Shown in pieces: positions 51,976 through 60,583 of a stretch of DNA of 64,000 nt. Position 1 is the first letter of the stretch. Each line of letters starts with the position of its first letter. Origin of the DNA: Mycobacterium lentiflavum (GTDB taxonomy: Bacteria; Actinomycetota; Actinomycetes; Mycobacteriales; Mycobacteriaceae); contig NZ_CP092423.2 in the NCBI RefSeq assembly GCF_022374895.2, positions 4,960,001 through 5,024,000 on the forward strand. The letters run 5' to 3'. A model generated the notes under the pieces. That model did not search any database. It was given only the letters and a program-made list of their open reading frames with translations, and was not told the DNA's origin. The position numbers were made by a program, and so were the translations under genes.

Positions 51976-53001
51976 TTACGCGGCCGGGACAGCGGACAGG
52001 TGCTGGCGCTGCGGCTCGCTGCGGTAGCGCGACGGCTTGCCGTTGATCTTGCAGATCCGCCACATCAGCCGGGCGGATCGGTTCTCCATCAGGCCGGTGT
52101 CGTAGGCCAGCATGCGCACATCACCGAACATGTCGGACAGCCACTTTCGCGATTCCGGCGACCGGAAGAACAGTTCCTTTTTGACCTCGCGCGGAATGTC
52201 GAACTCGCGCCAGAAAGACTTAGGCGGCACCACAATTGCCCGGCACAACATCTTCATGGTCAGCGGCAGGTACAGCGCCGTCCAGAACCGCTGCCTTTTG
52301 GTCAGCTCCGGCAACCGCTTCCGCAGAAATTCGTGCGCGAACGAGATGTGCCGCGCTTCCTCGGCCACGTGAATCGCCATCACCCGTTCCATGATCGGAT
52401 GCAGCGACTTGCCCTCGCGCAGAACGTTTTTCTGCGTGTGATCGATGGGCTCCTCGCCGGCCAGCACACCGATGAAGAACGCCACCGGCAGCGGCCCGGC
52501 CACCAGCGGAACCAACGGTGAGAGCCACTTCAGCATCCGCGGCATGCCCGGGACGTCGGCGCCGATGCGGTTGACCATCTCCTGGAACATCATGGTGTGG
52601 TTGCACTCTTCGACCGATTCGTGCAAGCAGTACCGGTATTCCGGGGATCCATTCGGCACCCAGAACGTGTAGTTCATCAGGCCGCGGATCAGGATCGACT
52701 CGAAGTGCAGACCCACCTTCGCCACGTTCGCCTGGCGCCACATGCCGATCTTGATCTGGCGCTCTTGCGACTGGGCCTGATACCAGGGGTGGCGACCCAA
52801 CGGGTCGGTCGCCGGCAGAATCCACCGCGGGTCGTTCTCGGTGACGGCGAACTCGGGTGACTCCCAGTCGATGTCGGTGTACGGGTTGAAGTTTCGCCGT
52901 ACCGACCCCTCAGACAGTGTGGCGAGCATCTTGACGTACTCAGCGTCGTCGCGCACTTCCATCTTCTTGCGCCAACGCCGCACCATTCGTGTCCTAGCCA
53001 T
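51976..53001 (-). CDS. AurF-like di-iron oxygenase family protein (Rv0885-like)
   Basis: A 341-residue helical protein. Di-iron ligand motifs EECNHTMMFQE and HVAEEARHISFAHEFL are each an ExxH, and the fold resembles AurF p-aminobenzoate N-oxygenase. In mycobacteria the gene sits next to fprB, which could supply electrons, an inference from proximity. ATG 53001 is preferred over an upstream in-frame TTG at 53007 because GGAGGG is 7 nt before the ATG. A palindrome TGTCTAGACA lies in the upstream gap. Confidence 0.9.
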   Translation of the reverse strand: MARTRMVRRWRKKMEVRDDAEYVKMLATLSEGSVRRNFNPYTDIDWESPEFAVTENDPRWILPATDPLGRHPWYQAQSQERQIKIGMWRQANVAKVGLHFESILIRGLMNYTFWVPNGSPEYRYCLHESVEECNHTMMFQEMVNRIGADVPGMPRMLKWLSPLVPLVAGPLPVAFFIGVLAGEEPIDHTQKNVLREGKSLHPIMERVMAIHVAEEARHISFAHEFLRKRLPELTKRQRFWTALYLPLTMKMLCRAIVVPPKSFWREFDIPREVKKELFFRSPESRKWLSDMFGDVRMLAYDTGLMENRSARLMWRICKINGKPSRYRSEPQRQHLSAVPAA

Positions 53002-53042
53002 ATCCAAGCCCTCCCCAGCGAGGTTTACATTTGGACGTCGTA

Positions 53043-53052
53043 TGTCTAGACA
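53043..53052. promoter_or_regulatory. Palindrome TGTCTAGACA upstream of AurF-like gene
   Basis: A perfect 10-bp palindrome, 41 nt before the start codon, flanked by GTATGTCT and GTACCG repeats. It is a candidate repressor site. Confidence 0.4.
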
Positions 53053-53234
53053 GTACCGCAGGTACCGGGAACTGACTAGGGCCCCGACACCGCTGTTGCC
53101 TGACCGGTGGTCACCGGCTTCGTGTGGTATGTCTCACACTTTCCGGGCTTTGTGCTGTGTATGTAGCCCTCCGCGGGGCAGCACAAACAGCCCGCCCCCG
53201 CGACGTCGCGGGTCGGCTCACTACCCTGATGAGC

Positions 53235-54353
53235 ATGGCTGACCAGCTCCAGATCCCCGCTGACCTCAAACCCCGCGACGGCCGCTTCGGCTGCGGCCCC
53301 TCCAAGGTCCGACCCGAACAATTACAGGCGGTGACCACCACCGCCGCCGCGCTGTTCGGCACCTCGCACCGGCAGGCACCGGTCAAGAATCTGGTGGGCC
53401 GGGTGCGCAAGGGGGTGTCGGAGCTGTTTTCCGTGCCCGACGGGTACGAGGTCATTTTGGGCAACGGTGGCGCGACCGCGTTCTGGGACTCGGCCGCGTT
53501 CGGGCTGATCGACAAGCGCTCGCTGCACCTGACCTACGGCGAGTTCAGCTCGAAGTTCGCCTCCTGCGTCGCCAAGAACCCGTTCGTCGAGGATCCGATT
53601 GTCATCAAGGCCGAGGCCGGCAGCGCACCCGAGCCGCAGACCGACCCGTCGGTGGACCTGATCGCGTGGGCGCACAACGAGACGTCGACCGGCGTGGCGG
53701 TCCCGATCAAGCGTCCGGCCGGATCGGGTGACGCACTCGTCGCGATCGATGCGACGTCCGGGGCCGGCGGCCTCCCGGTCGACATCGCCGACACCGATGC
53801 CTATTACTTCTCGCCGCAGAAGAACTTCGCCAGCGACGGCGGACTGTGGCTGGCCGTCATGAGCCCGGCCGCGCTGGCCCGGGTCGAGGCGATCGCCGGG
53901 GCCGGTCGTTGGGTTCCGGACTTCCTGTCGCTGCCGATCGCAATCGAGAACAGCCTGAAGGATCAGACCTACAACACCCCGGCGATCGGCACGCTCGCGC
54001 TGATGGCCGAACAGCTCGACTGGATGCTGGGCAACGGCGGACTGGACTGGGCGGTCAAGCGCACGGCGGATTCGTCGCAGCGGTTGTACTCGTGGGCGCA
54101 GGAGCGGCCGTACACCACGCCGTTCGTCACCGACCCGGCGCTGCGCTCCCAGGTGGTGGGCACGATCGACTTCGTCGACGACGTCGACGCCGCGGCGGTC
54201 GCCAAGACATTGCGGGCGAACGGGATCGTCGACACCGAGCCCTACCGCAAACTCGGCCGCAACCAGCTCAGGATCGCCATGTTCCCCGCGGTCGACCCCG
54301 ATGACGTCAGCGCGCTGACGCAGTGCGTCGACTGGGTCGTCGAACGGCTTTAG
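53235..54353 (+). CDS. serC: Phosphoserine aminotransferase SerC
   Basis: A 372-residue PLP-dependent enzyme of serine synthesis. GNGGATAFWDSAAFGLI, HNETSTGVAV and DAYYFSPQKNFASDGGLW (PLP-Lys) are typical of the actinobacterial class, and TADSSQRLYSWAQERPYTTPFVTDP follows. It closely matches M. tuberculosis SerC (376). The start is ATG 53235 (MADQL); ATG 53229 two codons upstream is an alternative. It ends FPAVDPDDVSALTQCVDWVVERL. Confidence 0.96.
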   Translation: MADQLQIPADLKPRDGRFGCGPSKVRPEQLQAVTTTAAALFGTSHRQAPVKNLVGRVRKGVSELFSVPDGYEVILGNGGATAFWDSAAFGLIDKRSLHLTYGEFSSKFASCVAKNPFVEDPIVIKAEAGSAPEPQTDPSVDLIAWAHNETSTGVAVPIKRPAGSGDALVAIDATSGAGGLPVDIADTDAYYFSPQKNFASDGGLWLAVMSPAALARVEAIAGAGRWVPDFLSLPIAIENSLKDQTYNTPAIGTLALMAEQLDWMLGNGGLDWAVKRTADSSQRLYSWAQERPYTTPFVTDPALRSQVVGTIDFVDDVDAAAVAKTLRANGIVDTEPYRKLGRNQLRIAMFPAVDPDDVSALTQCVDWVVERL

Positions 54354-54390
54354 TCCGGCGACGATGCGGCCCGGAACGGGCAGCCGCGGG

Positions 54391-54426
54391 GGCGGACGGT
54401 TCAATACCGCCCGTCACCGCCCGTCA
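54391..54426 (+). terminator. Hairpin and 10-nt direct repeats after serC
   Basis: GGCGGACGGT (54391) can pair imperfectly with ACCGCCCGTC (54406), and CCGCCCGTCA is repeated head to tail at 54407 and 54417. It lies in the gap before sepH and could end serC transcripts. Confidence 0.35.
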
Positions 54427-54560
54427 CCCGTCCGGCCATCGACGCGCAAACCGCCCAGCGTGTCAGCACAGGTTGTGGGCGTTAGCTGGACTAGAGTGCG
54501 GCACAGTGACGGGTCCGGAGAAATTGAAGCTGACCTGCACAAAGCCTGCGAGGAGAAGCC

Positions 54561-55310
54561 ATGCGGGAACTCAAAATAGTTGGGCTCGACGCCGACAGCA
54601 AATACCTCATCTGCGAAAGTGATGGACTTGGGGAGCGGTTCAAGCTGGCGGCCGACGACCAACTGCGCGACCTGCTGCGCGGCGAAGTGACGCCGCCGGA
54701 GCAACCGCACCTCGACATGGAGGTCACCAACATGCTGAGCCCCAAGGAGATTCAGGCCAAGATCCGCGCCGGTGCCTCCGTCGAACAGGTGGCCGCGGCC
54801 TCGGGCTCAGACCTCTCGCGGATTCGCCGGTTCGCCCACCCGGTGTTGCTGGAGCGCTACCGCGCCGCCGAGCTGGCAACCGCCGCGCACCCGATGCTGG
54901 CCGATGGCCCCGCGGTAATGACCCTGCTGGAGACCGTCAGCGCCGCGATGGTCGCCCGCGGCCTGGATCCCAGCGGACTCAGTTGGGACGCCTGGCGCAA
55001 CGAGGACAACCGCTGGACCGTGCAGCTGGCCTGGAAGGTCGGTCGCTCCGACAACCTGGCGCACTTCTTCTTCGTGCCCGGCGCCCACGGCGGCACCGTC
55101 ACCGCGGTCGACGACGCGGCCAGTGAGCTGATCGACCCGGACTTCGAGCGCCCGCTGCGCCCACTGGCCCGGGTGGCCCATGTCGAATTCGAAGAGCCGG
55201 AGCCGGTCGCACCCACACCGGATCCGCCGGTGCACAGCCGCCGTGGCAAGCCGGTCATTCCAGCGTGGGAAGACGTGCTGCTCGGCGTGCGCTCGGGCGG
55301 GCAGCGCTAG
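54561..55310 (+). CDS. sepH: Cell-division regulator SepH (Rv0883c-like)
   Basis: A 249-residue protein. The DUF3071 domain (MRELKIVGLDADSKYLICES, FKLAADDQLRDLL, LSPKEIQAKIRAGASVEQVAAASGSDLSRIRRFAHPVLLERYRAAELA) includes a helix-turn-helix-like segment near residues 60-95. SepH binds FtsZ and promotes filament assembly in actinobacteria. The C-terminal part is acidic and proline-rich, as usual. ATG 54561 follows GAGGAGAAGCC. Confidence 0.94.
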   Translation: MRELKIVGLDADSKYLICESDGLGERFKLAADDQLRDLLRGEVTPPEQPHLDMEVTNMLSPKEIQAKIRAGASVEQVAAASGSDLSRIRRFAHPVLLERYRAAELATAAHPMLADGPAVMTLLETVSAAMVARGLDPSGLSWDAWRNEDNRWTVQLAWKVGRSDNLAHFFFVPGAHGGTVTAVDDAASELIDPDFERPLRPLARVAHVEFEEPEPVAPTPDPPVHSRRGKPVIPAWEDVLLGVRSGGQR

Positions 55311-55601
55311 CTACGACAGCGTGAGCGCGAGCAGCACCAGCCACGCGATCGTCACGCCTGCTCCCGCGCCCAGCACAAACCAGCGCAACACCGGCGTGCG
55401 CCGCCACCCCCACAGGGTCGGCGCCAGCCCTCCGGCAGCCACCACGTTGAGCCCGACCGCCAGCAGCGGATGCACCCGGACCAGCCCGAGACTGAGCACC
55501 ACAATCGCGGCACCGGTCACCGCGGCGACATACCCCGCGACCGTCAAACCCGTTGCCCAGGGCACAGACTGGGCGGCGGGCTGGCCGAGTTTGTCGCTCA
55601 C
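55311..55601 (-). CDS. DUF2537-type membrane protein (Rv0882-like)
   Basis: A 96-residue protein with three hydrophobic segments (GYVAAVTGAAIVVLSLGLV, LLAVGLNVVAAGGLAPTLWGW, WFVLGAGAGVTIAWLVLLAL). Length and position match M. tuberculosis Rv0882 (94). Function unknown. It abuts the sepH stop tail to tail. Confidence 0.83.
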   Translation of the reverse strand: MSDKLGQPAAQSVPWATGLTVAGYVAAVTGAAIVVLSLGLVRVHPLLAVGLNVVAAGGLAPTLWGWRRTPVLRWFVLGAGAGVTIAWLVLLALTLS

Positions 55602-55659
55602 GCGCCGAGCCTAACCTGATTGCCCGGTTCCTCCTCCGGCCGCGTCGCGGCCCGCATCG

Positions 55660-56478
55660 TCACCGGGCGACCCGCTCGTAGAACGCCAACGCCGCGGCGG
55701 TCGCGACGTTGAGCGAGTCGGTGCCGCGCGAAATCGGGATGCGGACCTGCACGTCGCTGATCCGCAGCGTGGCCGGGGTCAGGCCCGGGCCTTCGGCGCC
55801 GACCAGCACCGCGATCCGGTCGTCGCGGGCGGCCGCCATCGCATCGGCCAGGGTGCACGCCCCGGCGTCCGGGGTCATCGCCAGCAGCCGGAATCCGGTT
55901 TCCTTCAGCGTGCCGAGGTCAGCGGGCCAGTTCGCCGAGCGGGCATACGGCACCAGTAGCGCATGTCCCATCGACACCCGGACGGCGCGGCGGTACAGCG
56001 GGTCGGCGCAGCCGCTGCCGAACACCACCGCGTCCACGCCCAGCCCCGCCGCGTTGCGGAAGATGGAGCCCAGATTCTCGTGATCGTTGACACCTTCGAG
56101 CACGGCGATCGTCCGCGCGCCCTCGACTAGCTGCGCCACGCTCGGCTCGGGCACCCGTCGCGCCGCGGCCAGTACGCCCCGGTTGAGGTGGAAGCCGACC
56201 ACCTGCGCCATGACGTCGGCGGACGCACGGTAATACGGCGCCCCGGCTCCGGGCAGGTCGCCTTTGAGTTCGTCGAGCCGACGCTCGGTACCCAGCAGCG
56301 CGTGCGGGGTGAAGCGTGACGCCAGCATGCGTTGCACGACCAGCACTCCCTCGGCGATCACCAGACCTTTGCCGGTGGGCAGGTCTGGTCGCCGGTCGAC
56401 GCTGTTGAGGTCGCGGAAATCGTCGAGCCGCGGGTCGTCGGGATCGTCGACGTCCTGGACATCCAGGCGCGGGCTCAC
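55660..56478 (-). CDS. TrmH/SpoU-family RNA 2'-O-methyltransferase (Rv0881-like)
   Basis: A 272-residue SPOUT methyltransferase. An N-terminal substrate domain (LPTGKGLVIAEGVLVVQRMLASRFTPHALLGTERRLDEL) is followed by a knot domain with motifs IAVLEGVNDHENLGSIFRNAAGLGVDAVVF, VLVGAEGPGLT and PISRGTDSLNVATAAALAFYE. It methylates the 2'-OH of rRNA or tRNA. GTG 56478 overlaps the stop of the upstream MarR gene (GTGA), so translation is coupled. Confidence 0.93.
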   Translation of the reverse strand: MSPRLDVQDVDDPDDPRLDDFRDLNSVDRRPDLPTGKGLVIAEGVLVVQRMLASRFTPHALLGTERRLDELKGDLPGAGAPYYRASADVMAQVVGFHLNRGVLAAARRVPEPSVAQLVEGARTIAVLEGVNDHENLGSIFRNAAGLGVDAVVFGSGCADPLYRRAVRVSMGHALLVPYARSANWPADLGTLKETGFRLLAMTPDAGACTLADAMAAARDDRIAVLVGAEGPGLTPATLRISDVQVRIPISRGTDSLNVATAAALAFYERVAR

Positions 56479-56906
56479 GGGCTTTCGTCGACGAGCGCCA
56501 ACATCAAGTCGGCCGCCTCGCGCAGGGTGGCGCGTTTGTCGCTGTCCATCGTCGCAAGCTGCTCGGCCAGCCACTCCTGGCGGGCGCGACGGGCCGCTTT
56601 GACCAATTCGGCGCCGGACTCGGAGACCGAGACCAGGACCTGCCGGCCGTCGACGGGGTGAGGGGTGCGGTCCACAAAGCCCTCGTCGGCCAGGGACGCG
56701 ATCACCCGGGTCATCGACGGGGGCCGGACGCGTTCGCGAATCGCCAAGGCGCCGGGCGTCATCGCGCCCTCGTTGGCCAGGGTCGTCAATGCCGACAGCT
56801 GAGAAAGCGACACCGGAGCGGACGGGTTCCGGAACCGCAGTTGGCGCGCCAACCGCATAACCGCCAACGACAGGTCGGCCGCCAGCCGCGCATCGCTGTC
56901 AGGCAT
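56475..56906 (-). CDS. MarR-family transcriptional regulator (Rv0880-like)
   Basis: A 143-residue winged-helix protein: VSLSQLSALTTLANEGAMTPGALAIRERVRPPSMTRVIASLADEGFVDRTPHPVDGRQVLVSVSESGAELV. Length equals M. tuberculosis Rv0880, which is tied to lysosomal stress and efflux control in some reports. It is coupled to the SpoU methyltransferase. Divergent from Rv0879c-like gene; no clear operator is seen. Confidence 0.93.
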   Translation of the reverse strand: MPDSDARLAADLSLAVMRLARQLRFRNPSAPVSLSQLSALTTLANEGAMTPGALAIRERVRPPSMTRVIASLADEGFVDRTPHPVDGRQVLVSVSESGAELVKAARRARQEWLAEQLATMDSDKRATLREAADLMLALVDESP

Positions 56907-57036
56907 GGCGCGAGGTTACATCGGAAGTCGAGAATTGGGGCCGAGAAACGTCGAACGGCAGCTTAGGACGTATTCGCTGGGACACTGAGCGAATCCCGCG
57001 CCGCGGTGGCCGCGGCTGCGGGTTAGATTGATCGCG

Positions 57037-57312
57037 ATGAGCGCCGAACCTGGCCGCAGTCCTGAGCCGCCACCGCTGCCACCCGCGCTGCTGCGGGTGT
57101 GGCCGTTCATCACAATCGGCGGCGTGGGCTGGCTGATTGCCGTGGCCGCCGCGTTTCTCGTTCCCTCTCTGGAGAGTTGGCGCCCGGTGACGCTGGCCGG
57201 GCTGGGAACCGGCGTGGTGGGTACGACGATCTTCTTGCTGCAACTCGCCGGAGCCCGTCGCGGCGAGCGAGGCGCGCAGACGGGTCTGGAAACCTTTCTC
57301 GACCCTAAATAG
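57037..57312 (+). CDS. DUF2530 membrane protein (Rv0879c-like)
   Basis: A 91-residue protein with two hydrophobic segments (WPFITIGGVGWLIAVAAAFLVP and TLAGLGTGVVGTTIFLLQLAG) behind a proline-rich N-terminus and a charged tail. Size equals M. tuberculosis Rv0879c. Function unknown. ATG 57037 is preferred over an in-frame TTG at 57028. Confidence 0.88.
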   Translation: MSAEPGRSPEPPPLPPALLRVWPFITIGGVGWLIAVAAAFLVPSLESWRPVTLAGLGTGVVGTTIFLLQLAGARRGERGAQTGLETFLDPK

Positions 57313-57333
57313 CTTCAGCCGGAAGGAAGCCCG

Positions 57334-57789
57334 ATGGTGGCCCCGCTACTGCAGGCGCAGATCGACATCGACGCGCCGCCCTCCAAAGTCTGGGCCTTGA
57401 TCTCCGACTTCCGCCGCATGCCGGAGTGGAGTCCGCAGTGTCGCTGGATGAAGTCGTTCGGACCGCTGCGTCCGGGCACCCGCACGCTGAACCTGAACCG
57501 GCGCTTGGGCCTGCTCTGGCCGACCACGGCCACGGTCGTCGAGGTCATTCCGGAGCAGAAGCTGGCGTTTCGGGTCGACACCAACCGGACGATCTGGAGC
57601 TATGAACTCGAGTCCACCGGCGAAGGCACCCGGGTAGTCGAGAGCCGGCACGCCGAAAACGGCCTCAGCGCGTATGCGAGCTTGTCGATCAACGCATTCC
57701 TGGGCGGGACGGCGAACTTCGAACGCGAATTGGTCGAGGGGATGAACGCCTCGCTGGCCAGAATTAAGGCCGCGGCCGAGGAAACCTAG
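57334..57789 (+). CDS. SRPBCC family protein
   Basis: A 151-residue polyketide-cyclase/START-like protein: QIDIDAPPSKVWALISDFRRMPEWSPQCRWMKSFGPLRPGTRTLNLNR, ESTGEGTRVVESRHAENG and a long C-terminal helix FERELVEGMNASLARIKAAAEE. It should bind a hydrophobic ligand; the function is unknown. ATG 57334 follows GGAAGGAAG. Its last 4 nt overlap the end of the opposite DUF3027 gene. Confidence 0.87.
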   Translation: MVAPLLQAQIDIDAPPSKVWALISDFRRMPEWSPQCRWMKSFGPLRPGTRTLNLNRRLGLLWPTTATVVEVIPEQKLAFRVDTNRTIWSYELESTGEGTRVVESRHAENGLSAYASLSINAFLGGTANFERELVEGMNASLARIKAAAEET

Positions 57790-58796
57790 TCGGGCGATTC
57801 GGTCGCGGATTCCGAAGCGGCATCCGCTGATGTTTCGGAGGCCTCCGGCGATTCCGATGGTTCGGCCGCGTCAACCCCAGCCTCCGGCGGTTCGGCCACG
57901 GCCTCGGGCGCCGCAGCGGACTCCTCCGGTGACTCCGCCGACACCTCGGGCGACTCGTCGGACGGCTCGGACGCCGCGGCCGGCGCCTCGGGCGGATCGG
58001 CCGGAGGCTCCATGACGTCCAGGACACCGTCGTCGTAGGGTTCGTATGCCGGCGAACCGCTGCCCGCCGGGGCGGGCGTGTCGGAATGCGCGCCGCAGCC
58101 GTACTGCTTGTCGACGATGTGCCCATCGGCGGACAGCTCGTTGCCGCACACGCCGAACATCGCGCCCAGCGATCCCTGCAGCGGCAGGAAGAAGCCGCAG
58201 TCGCGGCACACCCGTTTGGTGGACCGCGCCATCGCCGAGTCGGGGCCGTAGTCGCCGTGGTGCCAGCGCTCGGCGGCGTCGGCCCGGCCCCACAGACTCA
58301 TCACCCAACGCCGGCCCAGCCCGACTTCGGCGGCGGTCTCGTCGACCTGTGGGTCACCGCTGGACATGAAGCCGGGAACCAGTCGCTCGTCGTTCGCCGC
58401 CGGCGGCAGCAGATCGCCGGGGCTCAGATCCCCCTGGCGTACCCGCTGGTCCCAGGGCACCCAATCGGGCGCCCGCAGCGACGTCGGCCCGGGAACCAGC
58501 ACGACCTCGCTGATCGTGGCCCGGTCGGCGCCGGCATAAGCAGCGACGACGGCGGCCCACTGCCACCCGCGGTAACCGGGCAGGTGAGCCAGGAACCGGT
58601 GAGTGGCGGTGTTCGGGTCTTCATAGCTGACGCCCAGGTAGTCCCCGACCGCGTCGGGTCCGCTGAACTCCTCGACGGCCGCCCTGGCCTTGTCGACCGC
58701 ATGCGTGAGCACCGCCGCCAACTCTTCTGGCCACTCGGCCACGGTTGCCACGGCGGATTCCTCGGCGGGTCGGGTCACACTGTCTTCTCCATGCAT
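57786..58796 (-). CDS. DUF3027 protein with long acidic tail (Rv0877-like)
   Basis: A 336-residue protein. Residues 15-250 form DUF3027: AVGDYLGVSYEDPNTATHRFLAHLPGYRGWQWAAVVA, VPWDQRVRQGDLSPGDLLPP and the paired cysteines CRDCGFFLPLQGSLGAMFGVCGNELS that may bind zinc. The last 80 or so residues are low-complexity Glu/Ser/Pro/Ala, so the protein is longer than the M. tuberculosis form (about 262). ATG 58796 is used; the in-frame GTG further upstream lacks conservation. A TAGTAT box 10 nt before the ATG suggests a near-leaderless transcript. Function unknown. Confidence 0.88.
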   Translation of the reverse strand: MHGEDSVTRPAEESAVATVAEWPEELAAVLTHAVDKARAAVEEFSGPDAVGDYLGVSYEDPNTATHRFLAHLPGYRGWQWAAVVAAYAGADRATISEVVLVPGPTSLRAPDWVPWDQRVRQGDLSPGDLLPPAANDERLVPGFMSSGDPQVDETAAEVGLGRRWVMSLWGRADAAERWHHGDYGPDSAMARSTKRVCRDCGFFLPLQGSLGAMFGVCGNELSADGHIVDKQYGCGAHSDTPAPAGSGSPAYEPYDDGVLDVMEPPADPPEAPAAASEPSDESPEVSAESPEESAAAPEAVAEPPEAGVDAAEPSESPEASETSADAASESATESPD

Positions 58797-58826
58797 TGCG
58801 TCTCCAATACTAGGTTGACAAGCCCT

Positions 58827-58884
58827 GCCCGGTTGCCCCTCGGTATAAGTTGGCGAGCCACGCCCGGTTGCCCCCCGGTATAAG
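58827..58884 (+). repeat. Two 23-nt direct repeats in a divergent promoter
   Basis: Copies at 58827-58849 and 58862-58884 differ at one base, and each ends in GGTATAAG, a -10-like box. The second box is 13 nt before the GTG at 58898, fitting a near-leaderless start of the MFS gene. Confidence 0.7.
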
Positions 58885-58897
58885 ACAGAATTGATTT

Positions 58898-60583
58898 GTG
58901 TCTGGACGGCGGCGTGACGATCCGGGCCGTGCGCCCTCCAACTCGGGCCGCCGGACCCGTACTGGATCGACGAATCAGCACCCCGGCATGGCCAACTACC
59001 CCACCGACGACGCGGGCTATCGACGCACGCGCCGCCCACCTCCGCCGCCCAGTGCCAACCGCTACCTGCCGCCGCTGGGCCGGCAGAAAGAACCGAACCG
59101 CGACACTGCGCCCCCGCGTCGCGAGCCCTCGGGTGAACGTGAACGGATCACCGTCACCCGCGCCGCCGCCCTGCGCAGCCGCGAGATGGGCTCCCGGATG
59201 TATTGGATGGTCCAGCGGGCGGCCACCGCCGACGGCGCCGACAAGTCGGGGCTTACCGCGCTGACGTGGCCGGTGGTCGCGAACTCCGCGGCGGACTCCG
59301 CGATGGCCGTCGCCCTGGCGAACACGTTGTTCTTCGCCGCGGCCAGCGGCGAGAGCAAGTCGAAAGTTGCGCTGTACCTGCTGATTACCATCGCGCCGTT
59401 CGCTGTGATCGCGCCGCTGATCGGGCCCGCGCTGGATCGCTTGCAGCACGGCCGGCGCGTCGCGCTGGCGTTGTCTTTTGGGCTGCGTACCGCGCTGGCG
59501 GTGCTGCTGATCATGAACTACGACGGCGCCAGCGGCAGTTTCCCGTCGTGGGTGCTCTATCCGTGTGCGCTGGGGATGATGGTCTTCTCGAAATCGTTCA
59601 GTGTGTTGCGCAGCGCGGTAACGCCGCGGGTGATGCCGCCGACCATCGACCTGGTGCGAGTCAACGCGCGGCTGACGATGTTCGGTCTGCTCGGTGGCAC
59701 CATCGTCGGCGGCGCGATCGCGGGCGGCGTCGAGTACGCCGGTGCGAACCTGCTCAAGCTGCCGGGAGCATTGTTCGTCGTGGTGGCGGTGACGGTGGCG
59801 GGCGCCTTCCTGTCGATGCGAATACCACGTTGGGTCGAGGTGACCGAGGGTGAAGTCCCGGCCACCCTGAGCTATCGCCAGGACAGCGAGCCGCTGCGCC
59901 GCAGCTGGCACAAGGAAGTCAGCGGGGCACTGCGACAGCCATTGGGCCGCAACATCATTACCTCGCTGTGGGGTAATTGCACGATCAAAGTGATGGTTGG
60001 GTTCCTGTTTCTATATCCCGCGTTCGTCGCGAAGTCGCACGAAGCCAACGGCTGGGAGCAGCTCGCGATGCTGGGCATCATCGGCGTGGCGGCCGGGCTC
60101 GGAAACTTTGCCGGCAACTTCACCAGCGCACGGTTGAAACTGGGCAGGCCCGCCGTGCTGGTGGTGCGCTGCACCGTGGCGGTGTGCGCGGTCGCATTAG
60201 CCGCCGCGCTGGCCGGCAGTCTGATGGCAGCGGCGATCGCGACCCTGATCACGTCCGCCGCTGCCGCCATCGGCAAGGCGTCGCTGGACGCATCCCTGCA
60301 AGACGACCTGCCCGAAGAATCCCGGGCGTCGGGGTTCGGGCGCTCGGAGTCGACGCTGCAGCTGGCCTGGGTGCTGGGCGGCGCGGTGGGGGTGATGGTC
60401 TATACCGAGCTGTGGGTAGGTTTCACGGCCATCAGTGCGATATTGATTCTGGGTCTGGCGCAAACCATCGTCAGCTTCCGCGGCAACTCGCTGATCCCGG
60501 GCCTGGGCGGTAACCGGCCGGTGATGGTCGAGCAGGAAGGCATGCCCCGCGACAGCGGCATGACGGCGGCGGTACCGAAGTGA
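58898..60583 (+). CDS. MFS-type membrane protein (Rv0876c-like)
   Basis: A 561-residue protein. A long cytoplasmic N-terminus (residues 1-110) is rich in Arg, Pro and Asp (RRTRRPPPPPSANRYLPPLGRQ). It is followed by about ten to twelve helices (GLRTALAVLLIMNYDG, FGLLGGTIVGGAIAGGVEYAG, LGIIGVAAGLGNFAGNF, AWVLGGAVGVMVYTELW) and a short tail. This is an MFS-like transporter of unknown substrate. GTG 58898 is used because a TATAAG box lies 13 nt upstream; ATG 58988 (MANYPTDD) is a fallback. It is coupled to the DUF2771 gene by GTGA overlap. Confidence 0.88.
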   Translation: MSGRRRDDPGRAPSNSGRRTRTGSTNQHPGMANYPTDDAGYRRTRRPPPPPSANRYLPPLGRQKEPNRDTAPPRREPSGERERITVTRAAALRSREMGSRMYWMVQRAATADGADKSGLTALTWPVVANSAADSAMAVALANTLFFAAASGESKSKVALYLLITIAPFAVIAPLIGPALDRLQHGRRVALALSFGLRTALAVLLIMNYDGASGSFPSWVLYPCALGMMVFSKSFSVLRSAVTPRVMPPTIDLVRVNARLTMFGLLGGTIVGGAIAGGVEYAGANLLKLPGALFVVVAVTVAGAFLSMRIPRWVEVTEGEVPATLSYRQDSEPLRRSWHKEVSGALRQPLGRNIITSLWGNCTIKVMVGFLFLYPAFVAKSHEANGWEQLAMLGIIGVAAGLGNFAGNFTSARLKLGRPAVLVVRCTVAVCAVALAAALAGSLMAAAIATLITSAAAAIGKASLDASLQDDLPEESRASGFGRSESTLQLAWVLGGAVGVMVYTELWVGFTAISAILILGLAQTIVSFRGNSLIPGLGGNRPVMVEQEGMPRDSGMTAAVPK

